A stretch of DNA of 8,664 bases. It comes from Kiritimatiellia bacterium. Its GTDB lineage: Bacteria; Verrucomicrobiota; Kiritimatiellia; RFP12; UBA1067. Below are positions 1 through 7,351 of this stretch, piece after piece (position 1 is the stretch's first letter; every line of letters begins with the position of its first letter). The stretch spans positions 1 to 8,664 of the forward strand of contig JAFRNO010000330.1 in assembly GCA_017430155.1 (NCBI GenBank), read 5' to 3'. A program made the translations under genes and the position numbers. The notes beneath the pieces were generated by a model. That model saw only the letters and a program-made list of their open reading frames with translations, ran no database searches and was not told the origin of the DNA.

Positions 1-258
1 AGGCGCCCAGACCGCCGAACACTCGTACGTTTCGGGCACGTGCAGCACCTGCGTCATCGCGCTCCAGTCCACGAGGTTCGTGGAGGTGCGCATCATCACG
101 CCCGCGCCGACGGGGTCGCTCGCGCGGCTGAGCTGGTAGAGACGGTAGCATTTCGCGGCGTCGTCCCGCCAGATGAACGGATCGCTCACCGTGAACGACG
201 ACTCGGCCGCCGCGCAGCAGACGGCGGCGAGCAGAAAAAGGGAGCATGCTGTTTTCAT
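1..258 (-). CDS. Exported GH43-like glycosidase, N-terminal fragment
   Basis: This gene begins at the ATG at 258 and leaves the window after 86 codons, so only the N-terminus is seen. Residues 1-18 form a signal peptide (MKTACSLFLLAAVCCAAA, probable cleavage before Glu19), so the enzyme is exported. The mature protein opens with SDPFIWRDDAAKCYRLY, which matches the first blade of the five-bladed beta-propeller of GH43-type enzymes; Asp26 would be the general base. It is followed by TSTNLVDW and SAVWAP, which resemble the family's second blade and its WAPE motif. GH43 members are mostly beta-xylosidases, alpha-L-arabinofuranosidases and arabinanases; the specificity cannot be told from this part. 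An AGGA lies 7 nt before the ATG (266-269), and the gap to the stop of the preceding gene is 39 nt, so it is probably the fourth gene of the operon. A related propeller family such as GH32/68 or GH117/130 is less likely. Confidence 0.85.
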   Translation of the reverse strand, partial: MKTACSLFLLAAVCCAAAESSFTVSDPFIWRDDAAKCYRLYQLSRASDPVGAGVMMRTSTNLVDWSAMTQVLHVPETYECSAVWAP

Positions 259-297
259 TCTTAATTCCTGTTGAAGAATCCGCTTGACGCGTTGCGT

Positions 298-3200
298 TCA
301 CCTGGGCCTGCAGGCCCTGAACACGCGCTTCAGCTGCGCCGCCTGCGCGTCGTTCAGCCGCCCCGTCGGACGGTCAATCGCCAGATCGATCGTGACGGCG
401 CCGCCGTTCTTCAGGATCGGTGTCATCCAATCGATCCACTGCTTGTCCTCATAACGGCAGTCGGTGCGACCCCAGAACGAGCCGGCAAATGTCAGCAAAT
501 GCCACTGCCGGTCGCCCATCCAACGCCCGGCGCACGTCTCCTTGAAAGGCTCGTTGATCTCGCCCGCAAGGTAATCGCCCGCGAACGTCCAGGGTCTGAC
601 GGGGGAGCGAACGCCCTCGTTGAAGGCCACCACGGCCTCGGGGTTCCCCCTCTTGACCGCAGCCGCGTAGATTTCGGCGATCTCGTCGTTGAAGCGGATG
701 TGGCGGTAACCTCCGTCAAACCACCAGCCGGCGACGTCCTTTCCGTACCGACGGCTCCATTCCTCAATCACCTGGCCCCAGCGGCGGGCCGCCTCGACGT
801 TGATCATGCGGTCGTGGTTCGTCTTCTCCTCCGGGAACCCGAAGGACTTCACGGCATGGACGTCGCGGTTCGGCGTCTGGCAGGGCAGATACAGCATCAC
901 CTTGATGCCGGTGGGCTTCAGCGCGGCGATGAGTTCCGCCGGGATGTCGCGCTTCGAGCAATGGGATCCCGGAGCATATCCGCAGATGCGCTCGTAAGTC
1001 TCGTTCGGCGAGCACATGTAGCCCGAGTTCTGTCCAAGGGTGATGCAGAACCAGTCCGGCTTGATGTCGACAATCTGCTTCACCAAACCCGGCACGTCAA
1101 ACTCGCCGATGCGGTCGAACATCTCCTTGCCGACCAGATAGTGGGCGAACGCGCCGCAGCCGCCGACCATCCAGTCCGTCGCCGGATTGCGCGGATGGTC
1201 GACGAGTCCCCAGTCCGCGCGCTCGAAGATCCGCGAGGAGGCCACGAGGCCCTCCGAGTCGACGAGGTTCACGAAGAACATGACGGCGTCTTCGGGAACG
1301 GAAACCGAGAGGCGCCCGGACTTGTCCAGGTCCTTCACCTCCGCCACCTGCCACTTCCGCTTCATCAGCAGCGGATTCGGGTCGCATGTGCACAACAGCT
1401 CCGCCCGCGCCACCGTGCGCCCGTGCGCGTTGAATGCGGCCCGCAGGACGCCGCCCTTCTCCAGCCACGCGTGCGTCACGTCGATGAGCGGCTTGCCGTC
1501 CTTGCAGATCGCGTTGGCCATTGCCGTGATTTCCTTCGGGTCGCCGGCCGGAGGATGCGCGTGCGGCATGTTGAGCTTGAGCGTGAGGTTGAGCGGCACC
1601 GTGCGGTCCAGCATGTTGCAGCTCTTGCGAACCGTGTCCAGCGGATAGAAGCGGTCGTTCGTGCCGCAGCACCAGAGATAGGGAATCCGCGCCCCGCCCG
1701 CCGGGCTGTCGTAGAAGTTCTTCGCGTCCCACAGCGCATACCAGGCGCGCAGCTTCTCGCCGCCGCCGCCCATCGTGTGCCATGCGGGATTGAGTTCGTA
1801 GAAGCCGCAGCCGTAGACGGGCGCCGCGAACCGGAAGCGGTCGTCGACCGAGCCGACGATGCTGCTCAGGTAGCCGCCCCAGCTGATGCCCGTGAGGCCG
1901 ATGCGGGACGCGTCGACCTCCGGACGGGCACGCAGGAACGAGTGGCAGCGCATGACCGCCGCGACCGCATGGTACGTCCACTGGTCCCGGATGGGTTCGC
2001 CGATCTGCGCAACGGAACTGCCCCATCCGGAAGGTCCCGACCACTCATGACGCGGATGTGGCTTGCCGTCGCGTTCGCCTTGCGGGATGCCGCCGCACGT
2101 GTCCATCGCGATTGCCGCGTACCCGCGGTCGTTCCACGTCTTCACCCATTTGGCGAAGGCCGTGCCGCCGCCGCCATGCACGAGCACCATGGCCGGGACC
2201 TTGCGGTCCGCACATGCGCCTTCGGGAAGCCCCCACCACGCGAACACGCGCGTCGGCCTGCCCTTCCACGGCTCGCCTTCGACGAAGATCGGCTCGACTC
2301 CCTGGATCCGCCCGTAGTTGTTCGAGCAGGGAACCGTGACGGGGAACGTGCGCGGCGGTGCGTCCAGCGCCTTGACATCCCACAAGCTGCGACTGCCGCG
2401 CGGGAGATCGCACGCGGAAACAGCCGTTTCCGCGTACAGTACTTCAAAGTCGACTACGCCGTTCGCAGGCAAGACCGTGACATCCACATATCGCGAGTCG
2501 CCGACGGTTGAAAGTGTGAAACCCATTTCGCGACCGTTGACGCGCAGCGCCTTCGGCGCCTTGCCGGAGGGCACGAGCAAATGCGCCTGCACGGTCTGCG
2601 CGGGGCTGCGCAGATGGTACCGGAACCCCTTCTCCGTGAAGATCCAGCGCACGTCCACGGTCTTGTGCGCGGCCTCGTAACCCGTGAGGTAGCGCCCTTC
2701 GGCGAACGGCGTCACGGCCCAGCGCGGCGCGAAGCGGATTTTGCGGTACTGCACGTCGAGGTCCTGCACGCCGGCAAGCCCTTCGTCCACGGCCGAGAGA
2801 ACCGCCGCCGCGCCCCATGCGCTCGGCCCGCCGCCCTGCGGCTGGCCCGTGACCGGGTCGTAGAGGAAGTAGAGCTTGCCGTCGTCGCGCTTCACCATCT
2901 TCGCCACGCGGTCGAGAATGTCCCATCCGTACGCCTCCTCGCCGCACTCGAACGCGCCCTTCGCGAGCTCGCCGGCCGTGACCGGCGAGTGCGCGCCGTT
3001 CCCGTACCGGCCGGGCGGATTGCCCTTGAACGACGGACTGTACGCCGGGTCGATCGTGAACCACTCGGAGAAGCCCTTCGTCGTCTTGCGGCGCGCCTTG
3101 TACTCCGCCACAACGCCGCGCTTCTGCTCCGTCGTGAGGATGCCGCGGTTGAGCGCATAGGCCATGGAGAGCGACAGGCGCTCCTTCTCGTGCGCGTCGA

Positions 3201-4185
3201 GCGGTTCGCAGTTGAGCGGCAGCTGGTGGCAGAAGAACGTGCCGTTCCACAGGTGCTTGAACATGTTCGCCTTCAGCGCCTCGGCGCGCGCGCGCCACGA
3301 CGCCGCCTTCGCGGCGTTGCCGAACCGCTCGTTGATCCACGCGAGCTGGTTCATCGCCTGGTAGACGCCCGAGTTGTCGCCGTGCATGATCGCCATCGGT
3401 TCGGTGAGGATCACGGAGCGGTTGGAGCCCGAACGCGGGTCGTTCGTGAAGTCCCACGTGTCGATCGTGTAGGGACGCTTGCAGAGTCCGTGCGCGGCGT
3501 CCCACCGCTTGGGGTCGCGCGTCATGTAGTCGATGCCCTTCTCCAGACGCGGCAGGGCACGGCGCAGCCACGCATCGTCGCCCGTCACGCGCCATGCCTG
3601 CAGACAGCCCTCGACCATCAGGTACTCGATGTCCGCCTCCAGCTCCAGACGCACGAGCGACTGGTTGTCCTCCGGGTAGAGGATGCGGCAGTCGGGCGGC
3701 ACGAACGTCCAGTGGAAGTCGTCGAGCTGCTTGATGAGCTCGTAGAACTGTCCGTCGGCGCGCTGCGTGTCGAGGATGAAGTCGAGGAAACTCGTGAGGT
3801 CGTGTTCCCAATGGCGGTAACCCTTCATCTGGTGGACATGGTCGCGGATCCAGTTGAGCTGGCACACGAGCGTGCGGCCGTCCACGAACACGAGCCGCCG
3901 GTCGGCCCACACCACCTTGCGCAGGCTCCAGAGCGCGTTGCCGAAGTCCGCGCCCGCCGTGGTGAGCACGCCGGGGAACGCCAGCTCCCAGTTGTTGTAC
4001 GTGCCGCATTGGACCTTCCCGCACCGCATGCGCGGGAGTGGGTTCATGAACGCGATCTCGCGCCCAGCGTTGATCGCAAGTCCCGCCGGATCAGGCAACT
4101 TGCCCGCCGGCATCGGTTGCAGCGCCGCCGTCGCGCATCCCACCGCCAATGCGGCGACAGCAAGACCAATGACTCTTTTCTTCAT
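298..4185 (-). CDS. Three-module exported enzyme: (alpha/alpha)6 glycosidase-like, alpha/beta-hydrolase esterase-like, GH29-like fucosidase
   Basis: One unbroken frame of 1295 codons. Residues 1-20 are an export signal; L13-A-V-G-C17 is a weak lipobox, so it may be a lipoprotein, or be cut after ATA20. Module 1 (about 40-584) has the repeated helical pattern of a six-hairpin glycosidase, with conserved acidic motifs WIRDH (112-116), DTWDF (242-246), HGDN (268-271) and EWFTID (374-379), then a beta-rich end. Module 2 (about 585-985) is an alpha/beta hydrolase: HGGGG (670-674, oxyanion region), nucleophile Ser768 in GISWGG, Asp844 in GTNDRF, and His875/His877 in MPHAHP; residues 900-985 look like a beta-sandwich. 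It resembles acetyl-xylan esterase and prolyl-oligopeptidase-type hydrolases. Module 3 (about 986-1295) resembles a GH29-like alpha-L-fucosidase group, with ITLGQNSGY (1048-1056), GWWFDGGY (1153-1160; Asp1157 the likely nucleophile), FNEG (1188-1191) and GEINEPF (1208-1214). The start is supported by GAGAGGG about 5 nt upstream. The gap to the reductase stop is 13 nt, suggesting coupled translation. Module order and catalytic residues are seen; substrates are not known. Confidence 0.88.
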   Translation of the reverse strand: MKKRVIGLAVAALAVGCATAALQPMPAGKLPDPAGLAINAGREIAFMNPLPRMRCGKVQCGTYNNWELAFPGVLTTAGADFGNALWSLRKVVWADRRLVFVDGRTLVCQLNWIRDHVHQMKGYRHWEHDLTSFLDFILDTQRADGQFYELIKQLDDFHWTFVPPDCRILYPEDNQSLVRLELEADIEYLMVEGCLQAWRVTGDDAWLRRALPRLEKGIDYMTRDPKRWDAAHGLCKRPYTIDTWDFTNDPRSGSNRSVILTEPMAIMHGDNSGVYQAMNQLAWINERFGNAAKAASWRARAEALKANMFKHLWNGTFFCHQLPLNCEPLDAHEKERLSLSMAYALNRGILTTEQKRGVVAEYKARRKTTKGFSEWFTIDPAYSPSFKGNPPGRYGNGAHSPVTAGELAKGAFECGEEAYGWDILDRVAKMVKRDDGKLYFLYDPVTGQPQGGGPSAWGAAAVLSAVDEGLAGVQDLDVQYRKIRFAPRWAVTPFAEGRYLTGYEAAHKTVDVRWIFTEKGFRYHLRSPAQTVQAHLLVPSGKAPKALRVNGREMGFTLSTVGDSRYVDVTVLPANGVVDFEVLYAETAVSACDLPRGSRSLWDVKALDAPPRTFPVTVPCSNNYGRIQGVEPIFVEGEPWKGRPTRVFAWWGLPEGACADRKVPAMVLVHGGGGTAFAKWVKTWNDRGYAAIAMDTCGGIPQGERDGKPHPRHEWSGPSGWGSSVAQIGEPIRDQWTYHAVAAVMRCHSFLRARPEVDASRIGLTGISWGGYLSSIVGSVDDRFRFAAPVYGCGFYELNPAWHTMGGGGEKLRAWYALWDAKNFYDSPAGGARIPYLWCCGTNDRFYPLDTVRKSCNMLDRTVPLNLTLKLNMPHAHPPAGDPKEITAMANAICKDGKPLIDVTHAWLEKGGVLRAAFNAHGRTVARAELLCTCDPNPLLMKRKWQVAEVKDLDKSGRLSVSVPEDAVMFFVNLVDSEGLVASSRIFERADWGLVDHPRNPATDWMVGGCGAFAHYLVGKEMFDRIGEFDVPGLVKQIVDIKPDWFCITLGQNSGYMCSPNETYERICGYAPGSHCSKRDIPAELIAALKPTGIKVMLYLPCQTPNRDVHAVKSFGFPEEKTNHDRMINVEAARRWGQVIEEWSRRYGKDVAGWWFDGGYRHIRFNDEIAEIYAAAVKRGNPEAVVAFNEGVRSPVRPWTFAGDYLAGEINEPFKETCAGRWMGDRQWHLLTFAGSFWGRTDCRYEDKQWIDWMTPILKNGGAVTIDLAIDRPTGRLNDAQAAQLKRVFRACRPR

Positions 4186-4198
4186 TCTTTCCCTCTCT

Positions 4199-5158
4199 TT
4201 AAACTTTCAGCACGACCTTGCCGCGGTTTTCGCCGCGCTCGAGGATGGCATGTGCCTCCGTGGCCTCGATGATCGGGAGGACCTTGTGGATGTAGGGCGC
4301 GAACTTCCGCGCCTCAAAAGCCGGCCACACGTCGCGCGCAAGGCCCGCGAGGATCAGAGCCTTCTCCTCGGGCAAACGCCGCCGCAGGGTCGAGCCGATG
4401 AGGCGGAGGTTCTTGCGCCAGAGGAGGTTCACGTCGATGGTCGTCTCGGAACCGGCCATGGAGGCGAGCGAGATCCACCGCCCCAGCATGTTCATGGTCG
4501 CGAAGCAGGGACCCATCAGCTTGCCGCCGACGGGGTCGATGGCGACGTCCGGCGGATTCGCCTTGAGCGTCGCCACGAGGTCGTCCGTGAAGCGGTTGCT
4601 GACCACGTCCGCGCCAACCGACTTGCAGAACTCGCCGTTCGCGTCGCTCGCCACCTGCGCCACGACCTTTGCGCCGAAGACGTGTTTCGCCAGCTGGATG
4701 CAGGCGACGCCGAGGCCGCCCTCGCCGCCGTTGATGAAGAACGTCTCGCCTTTCTTGATCTCGCCCACGATCTTGAGGTTCAGATACGCCGTCGCATACA
4801 CCTCCGGGATGCCGGCCGCCTCCCAGGACTCGAAGCCCTTCGGCAGGGGCAGGCACATCCCCTCGGGCACGACCACCTGTTCCGCGTATCCGCCGCCGCC
4901 GAGAAGCGCGCAGACCCGGTCGCCGGGCTTGAAGCGTCCGTTCGCCGGCGCTTCCAGCACCACGCCCGCGCATTCAAGTCCCGGCCAGAGCGGCCACCCC
5001 TCCGGCGGCGCGTAGATGCCCGCGCGCTGCATGAGGTCCGCGCGGTTCACCGCGCACGCCTCCACCTTCAGTTTCACATCGAACTCGCCGTGGCAGACCG
5101 GATCGGGCACGTCCTGCCACACGAAGTCCTTCTTCTCGTCTATGCACATCGCCTTCAT
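4199..5158 (-). CDS. Zinc-independent MDR quinone oxidoreductase (PIG3/Qor-like)
   Basis: A 319-residue protein, the usual length for this family (about 320-335), of the medium-chain dehydrogenase/reductase superfamily without the structural zinc loop. It should use NADPH to reduce quinones or other alpha,beta-unsaturated carbonyls in the cytoplasm; no signal peptide is present. Visible marks are NRADLMQRAGIY (38-49), typical of the PIG3 group, then PGLECAGV (59-66), GDRVCALLGGGGYAEQVVVP (79-98), EVYATAY (119-125), and the glycine-rich dinucleotide site INGGEGGLGVACIQLAK (142-158). A start 57 nt further upstream (5215) is possible, but its extra 19 residues are not family-like and AAAGGAGAG lies just before the ATG at 5158. 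It sits 57 nt after the GH-A gene and 13 nt before the three-module gene, so it is probably cotranscribed with exported CAZymes, an odd partnership. Its true substrate is unknown; crotonyl-CoA-type or zeta-crystallin-like reductase activity is an alternative. Confidence 0.93.
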   Translation of the reverse strand: MKAMCIDEKKDFVWQDVPDPVCHGEFDVKLKVEACAVNRADLMQRAGIYAPPEGWPLWPGLECAGVVLEAPANGRFKPGDRVCALLGGGGYAEQVVVPEGMCLPLPKGFESWEAAGIPEVYATAYLNLKIVGEIKKGETFFINGGEGGLGVACIQLAKHVFGAKVVAQVASDANGEFCKSVGADVVSNRFTDDLVATLKANPPDVAIDPVGGKLMGPCFATMNMLGRWISLASMAGSETTIDVNLLWRKNLRLIGSTLRRRLPEEKALILAGLARDVWPAFEARKFAPYIHKVLPIIEATEAHAILERGENRGKVVLKV

Positions 5159-5163
5159 ATCAA

Positions 5164-5172
5164 CTCTCCTTT
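5164..5172 (-). promoter_or_regulatory. Strong ribosome binding site deciding the reductase start
   Basis: Minus-strand AAAGGAGAG places the AGGAG core 7 nt before the ATG at 5158. It is the best Shine-Dalgarno match in the window and rules in favour of this start over the upstream ATG at 5215, which lies immediately next to the stop codon of the preceding gene. Confidence 0.85.
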
Positions 5173-5215
5173 TATCTGACGCGCGGCAGGCCTCCATCAT
5201 CCCGCAACGCCGCAA

Positions 5216-7297
5216 TTACTTGAACCGCAGGTAGATCGGACATTCGGTGAGACGTAGCTTGCGTCCGGTGACGACCGGCGGCTCGATGACGTTGCCGAAG
5301 AGATCGCGGCATTCGGTCCACGGACCGCGTGACGCCAGCACCTCCCACTCGCATTCGCCCTCGACGCTCCAGAGGACCAGGACGGCGCCGTCCTTCTTCC
5401 CCGCCTCCGGCGCGAACTCCGCCACGCGGAACGCGTGCTTGTCGGACGAGAGGTCGCACACGTACCTTCTCTGTCCCACGTGCCGCGTCAGGAACGCGAC
5501 GGCGGCATACGACGGTTTGGGCGACCAGTCGTGATGGACGAGCCCGAAGTTGTGCTCGGTGTAGGACGCCTTCAGCCCGTCGTTTCGGAAATCGTACTGG
5601 CAGGCGTAGTCGCAGCCGGCCTCCAGCGCGGCAAGGTACATCCGCACGATGCAGGCGGCCTGTCCCAGATAGCTCGACCGGGGATAGCCGCCCGCGACTT
5701 CCCAGTATTCCCCCTTGCCCGCGTAGGTCGTCCAGCCGGCCTCGGTCACGCACCAGCGGTTCGCGCCGCCGTGCTTCCTCGCAAGTTCGCGATACTCCGA
5801 ACCGAAGTCGCGGAGGAAGTACTCGCGCTCGGGACGATGCTGGCGATGGCAGTAGGGATGGAACGCCACCGCGTTGTGCGGACGCGCGATGCCGCCCGCG
5901 AGCATCATTTGAAGGAGGTAGGGGGTGTCCTCGCCCGTCACGCCCACGATCGCGTCGGGATCTACCCGCCGGATGGCATCGTCCGCGGCGTGCGTGAACG
6001 CGATGAACTTCTCCACCCACCCCTGGTCGCTGTCGCCCTGCTTCCAGTACGCCTTCTTGAACGTGAAGTTCTGCGGCTCGTTCCAGATCTCGTAACGGTC
6101 GATCCGGCCCTTGAAGTGCTCCGCCGACCAGGCGGCGAAACGCGCGAATGCCTCCGCGTCGACGGGATTGTCGTACAGCTTGTTTCCATAGCTGAGCAAC
6201 AGGTTCATCCGAATGCCGCGCGCGAGCAACGCGTCCACGAACCCCTCATAGATCTCGGGAACCGCGTATACGCCTTTCCTCTGTTCGCAGGCGGACCATC
6301 CGGGCTCGTCGCGGACGATTCCGATGCCCGCCGCCGCCAGTAGGTCCACGAGCTGCGGAACGTTCCGCCATCCGTAGACGTGGCACTGCGTACCCACCCA
6401 GGGGCACGGCTTCACGTCCTTCGACGTGAGACATGCGAACCAGGTCCTGTTTGACGCGCCATCTGCCGTGGTCACGTCAAGCGCGTACGCGCCAAAGCGT
6501 CCGCCCATGTCCTCGGGACGCACCTCGAACACGCCATCGTCCATTCGCCGCCGACACAACTCCTTGCCGCCGCAATCGGTTATCCGGCAGTCGACCGAAC
6601 CGCGCCCCGCCTGAGCGCCTTCGGCCCTCCGCGCCACGGAAAGCTTGAACGACGGATTCTCGCCGGGATAGAACAGGGCCATGGTTCGGCTGGGGATGCA
6701 CGTGATCGTCGAGGATGGGATTTCCGAAATGCCGGCCGTCGTCTCAATCACCACGTCCGCGACGTCCAGGCATCCCGTGCGGTTGGTGCCGCGGGCCTCA
6801 ACGCCGAGGACGCACTCCACGGCCGGCAGCCGCACCACGCCGTCGTTCGCCCCGCCCCAGTGTCCGCCGCTCTTGCGCGGATCGAACGTCCGCACCGCCC
6901 ATTCGCCCGTTGCCTTGCACGGCACGGACTGCAAGTGCGTCTGTCCCTCCGAATCATGGACGCGGAAGAACACCCGCGTGCGTTCCAGTCCCTTGGTCAG
7001 ACGCAAGGTGAACGCGACGCGCGACGTGCCGACCGGGATCCTCTCGGTGACACTGTAGCCCACGTATGCGCCCTTCGTGAGGTCAAATGATAGGCGGGCG
7101 AAACGTTGACTGCCCTCCTGTTCGAATCCCAGTTCGGCCTTCGCCCCCGGGAACTCGCCGCCGGTCGTGTAGGAGCCGTAAGGTTGGGCGAATCCCCCCG
7201 GCAGATGAAGGATGCGCGATTCAGCCGCCACCGCCGCGCAGCACAAGGCAACTGTCAAGACGGCTATTTTTCCAAGACTATTTTTCTTTGCTTTCAT
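5216..7297 (-). CDS. Exported clan GH-A glycoside hydrolase with N-terminal beta-rich domain
   Basis: A 693-residue protein when started at the ATG at 7297, which puts a clear signal peptide at the N-terminus (MKAKKNSLGK, a hydrophobic stretch to about 25, AVAA then ES). Residues about 27-190 look like a beta-sandwich of carbohydrate-binding type, and 190-295 a second beta-rich segment. The catalytic (beta/alpha)8 barrel spans about 300-610: VRDEPGW (328-334), MNLLLSYGNKLYDNP (364-378), YEIWNEPQNF (402-411) with Glu407 as acid/base at the end of strand 4, VAFHPY (477-482), and CVTEAGW (516-522) with Glu519 as nucleophile. Both glutamates in these contexts mark clan GH-A (GH5/39/51-like retaining enzymes). 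I cannot assign the family; GH39- or GH5-like are candidates. A beta-rich tail (about 615-693) follows. The longer frame from 7348 would put 17 polar residues before the signal and overlap the promoter, so I reject it. No Shine-Dalgarno sequence is seen before 7297. It is probably the first gene of the operon. Confidence 0.88.
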   Translation of the reverse strand: MKAKKNSLGKIAVLTVALCCAAVAAESRILHLPGGFAQPYGSYTTGGEFPGAKAELGFEQEGSQRFARLSFDLTKGAYVGYSVTERIPVGTSRVAFTLRLTKGLERTRVFFRVHDSEGQTHLQSVPCKATGEWAVRTFDPRKSGGHWGGANDGVVRLPAVECVLGVEARGTNRTGCLDVADVVIETTAGISEIPSSTITCIPSRTMALFYPGENPSFKLSVARRAEGAQAGRGSVDCRITDCGGKELCRRRMDDGVFEVRPEDMGGRFGAYALDVTTADGASNRTWFACLTSKDVKPCPWVGTQCHVYGWRNVPQLVDLLAAAGIGIVRDEPGWSACEQRKGVYAVPEIYEGFVDALLARGIRMNLLLSYGNKLYDNPVDAEAFARFAAWSAEHFKGRIDRYEIWNEPQNFTFKKAYWKQGDSDQGWVEKFIAFTHAADDAIRRVDPDAIVGVTGEDTPYLLQMMLAGGIARPHNAVAFHPYCHRQHRPEREYFLRDFGSEYRELARKHGGANRWCVTEAGWTTYAGKGEYWEVAGGYPRSSYLGQAACIVRMYLAALEAGCDYACQYDFRNDGLKASYTEHNFGLVHHDWSPKPSYAAVAFLTRHVGQRRYVCDLSSDKHAFRVAEFAPEAGKKDGAVLVLWSVEGECEWEVLASRGPWTECRDLFGNVIEPPVVTGRKLRLTECPIYLRFK

Positions 7298-7312
7298 CGT
7301 GTTTTTTCGTTC

Positions 7313-7341
7313 ATTATACTCAATCATTTCATTGGACACAA
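7313..7341 (-). promoter_or_regulatory. Sigma-70-like promoter for the GH-A-led operon
   Basis: On the minus strand TTGTGT (7341-7336) and TATAAT (7318-7313) are separated by exactly 17 nt. The -10 box is a perfect consensus; the -35 box keeps TTG and matches 3 of 6. The expected transcription start near 7306 lies only about 9 nt before the ATG at 7297, so the leader would be very short. The surrounding DNA is AT-rich, which raises the chance of a fortuitous TATAAT. Confidence 0.55.
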
Positions 7342-7351
7342 GTGGCAACTT

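Noticed and set aside
271..2511. Long plus-strand open frame (746 codons) opposite the fusion gene
   Set aside because: Its translation is rich in Arg, His, Ala and Val with no domain or motif, and it lies antisense to a frame with clear catalytic signatures. It is the usual stop-free shadow of high-GC coding DNA. The same holds for the plus-strand frames at 2581-4272 and 3854-5179.
2444..4024. Minus-strand 526-codon frame within the fusion gene
   Set aside because: It is an out-of-frame reading of module 1 with Arg/Ala/Gly-rich low-complexity translation and no homology-like motifs.
5159..5215. Upstream ATG giving the reductase 19 extra residues
   Set aside because: The extension is unlike the family N-terminus, and a strong AAAGGAGAG sits right before the ATG at 5158.
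5159..5215. Terminator hairpin between the GH-A gene and the reductase
   Set aside because: Only a weak GCGG/CCGC pairing with a long loop is present and no T-run follows, so readthrough is expected.
7298..7348. Upstream ATG giving the GH-A protein 17 extra residues
   Set aside because: The extension is polar and would bury the signal peptide; it also overlaps the promoter-like element.
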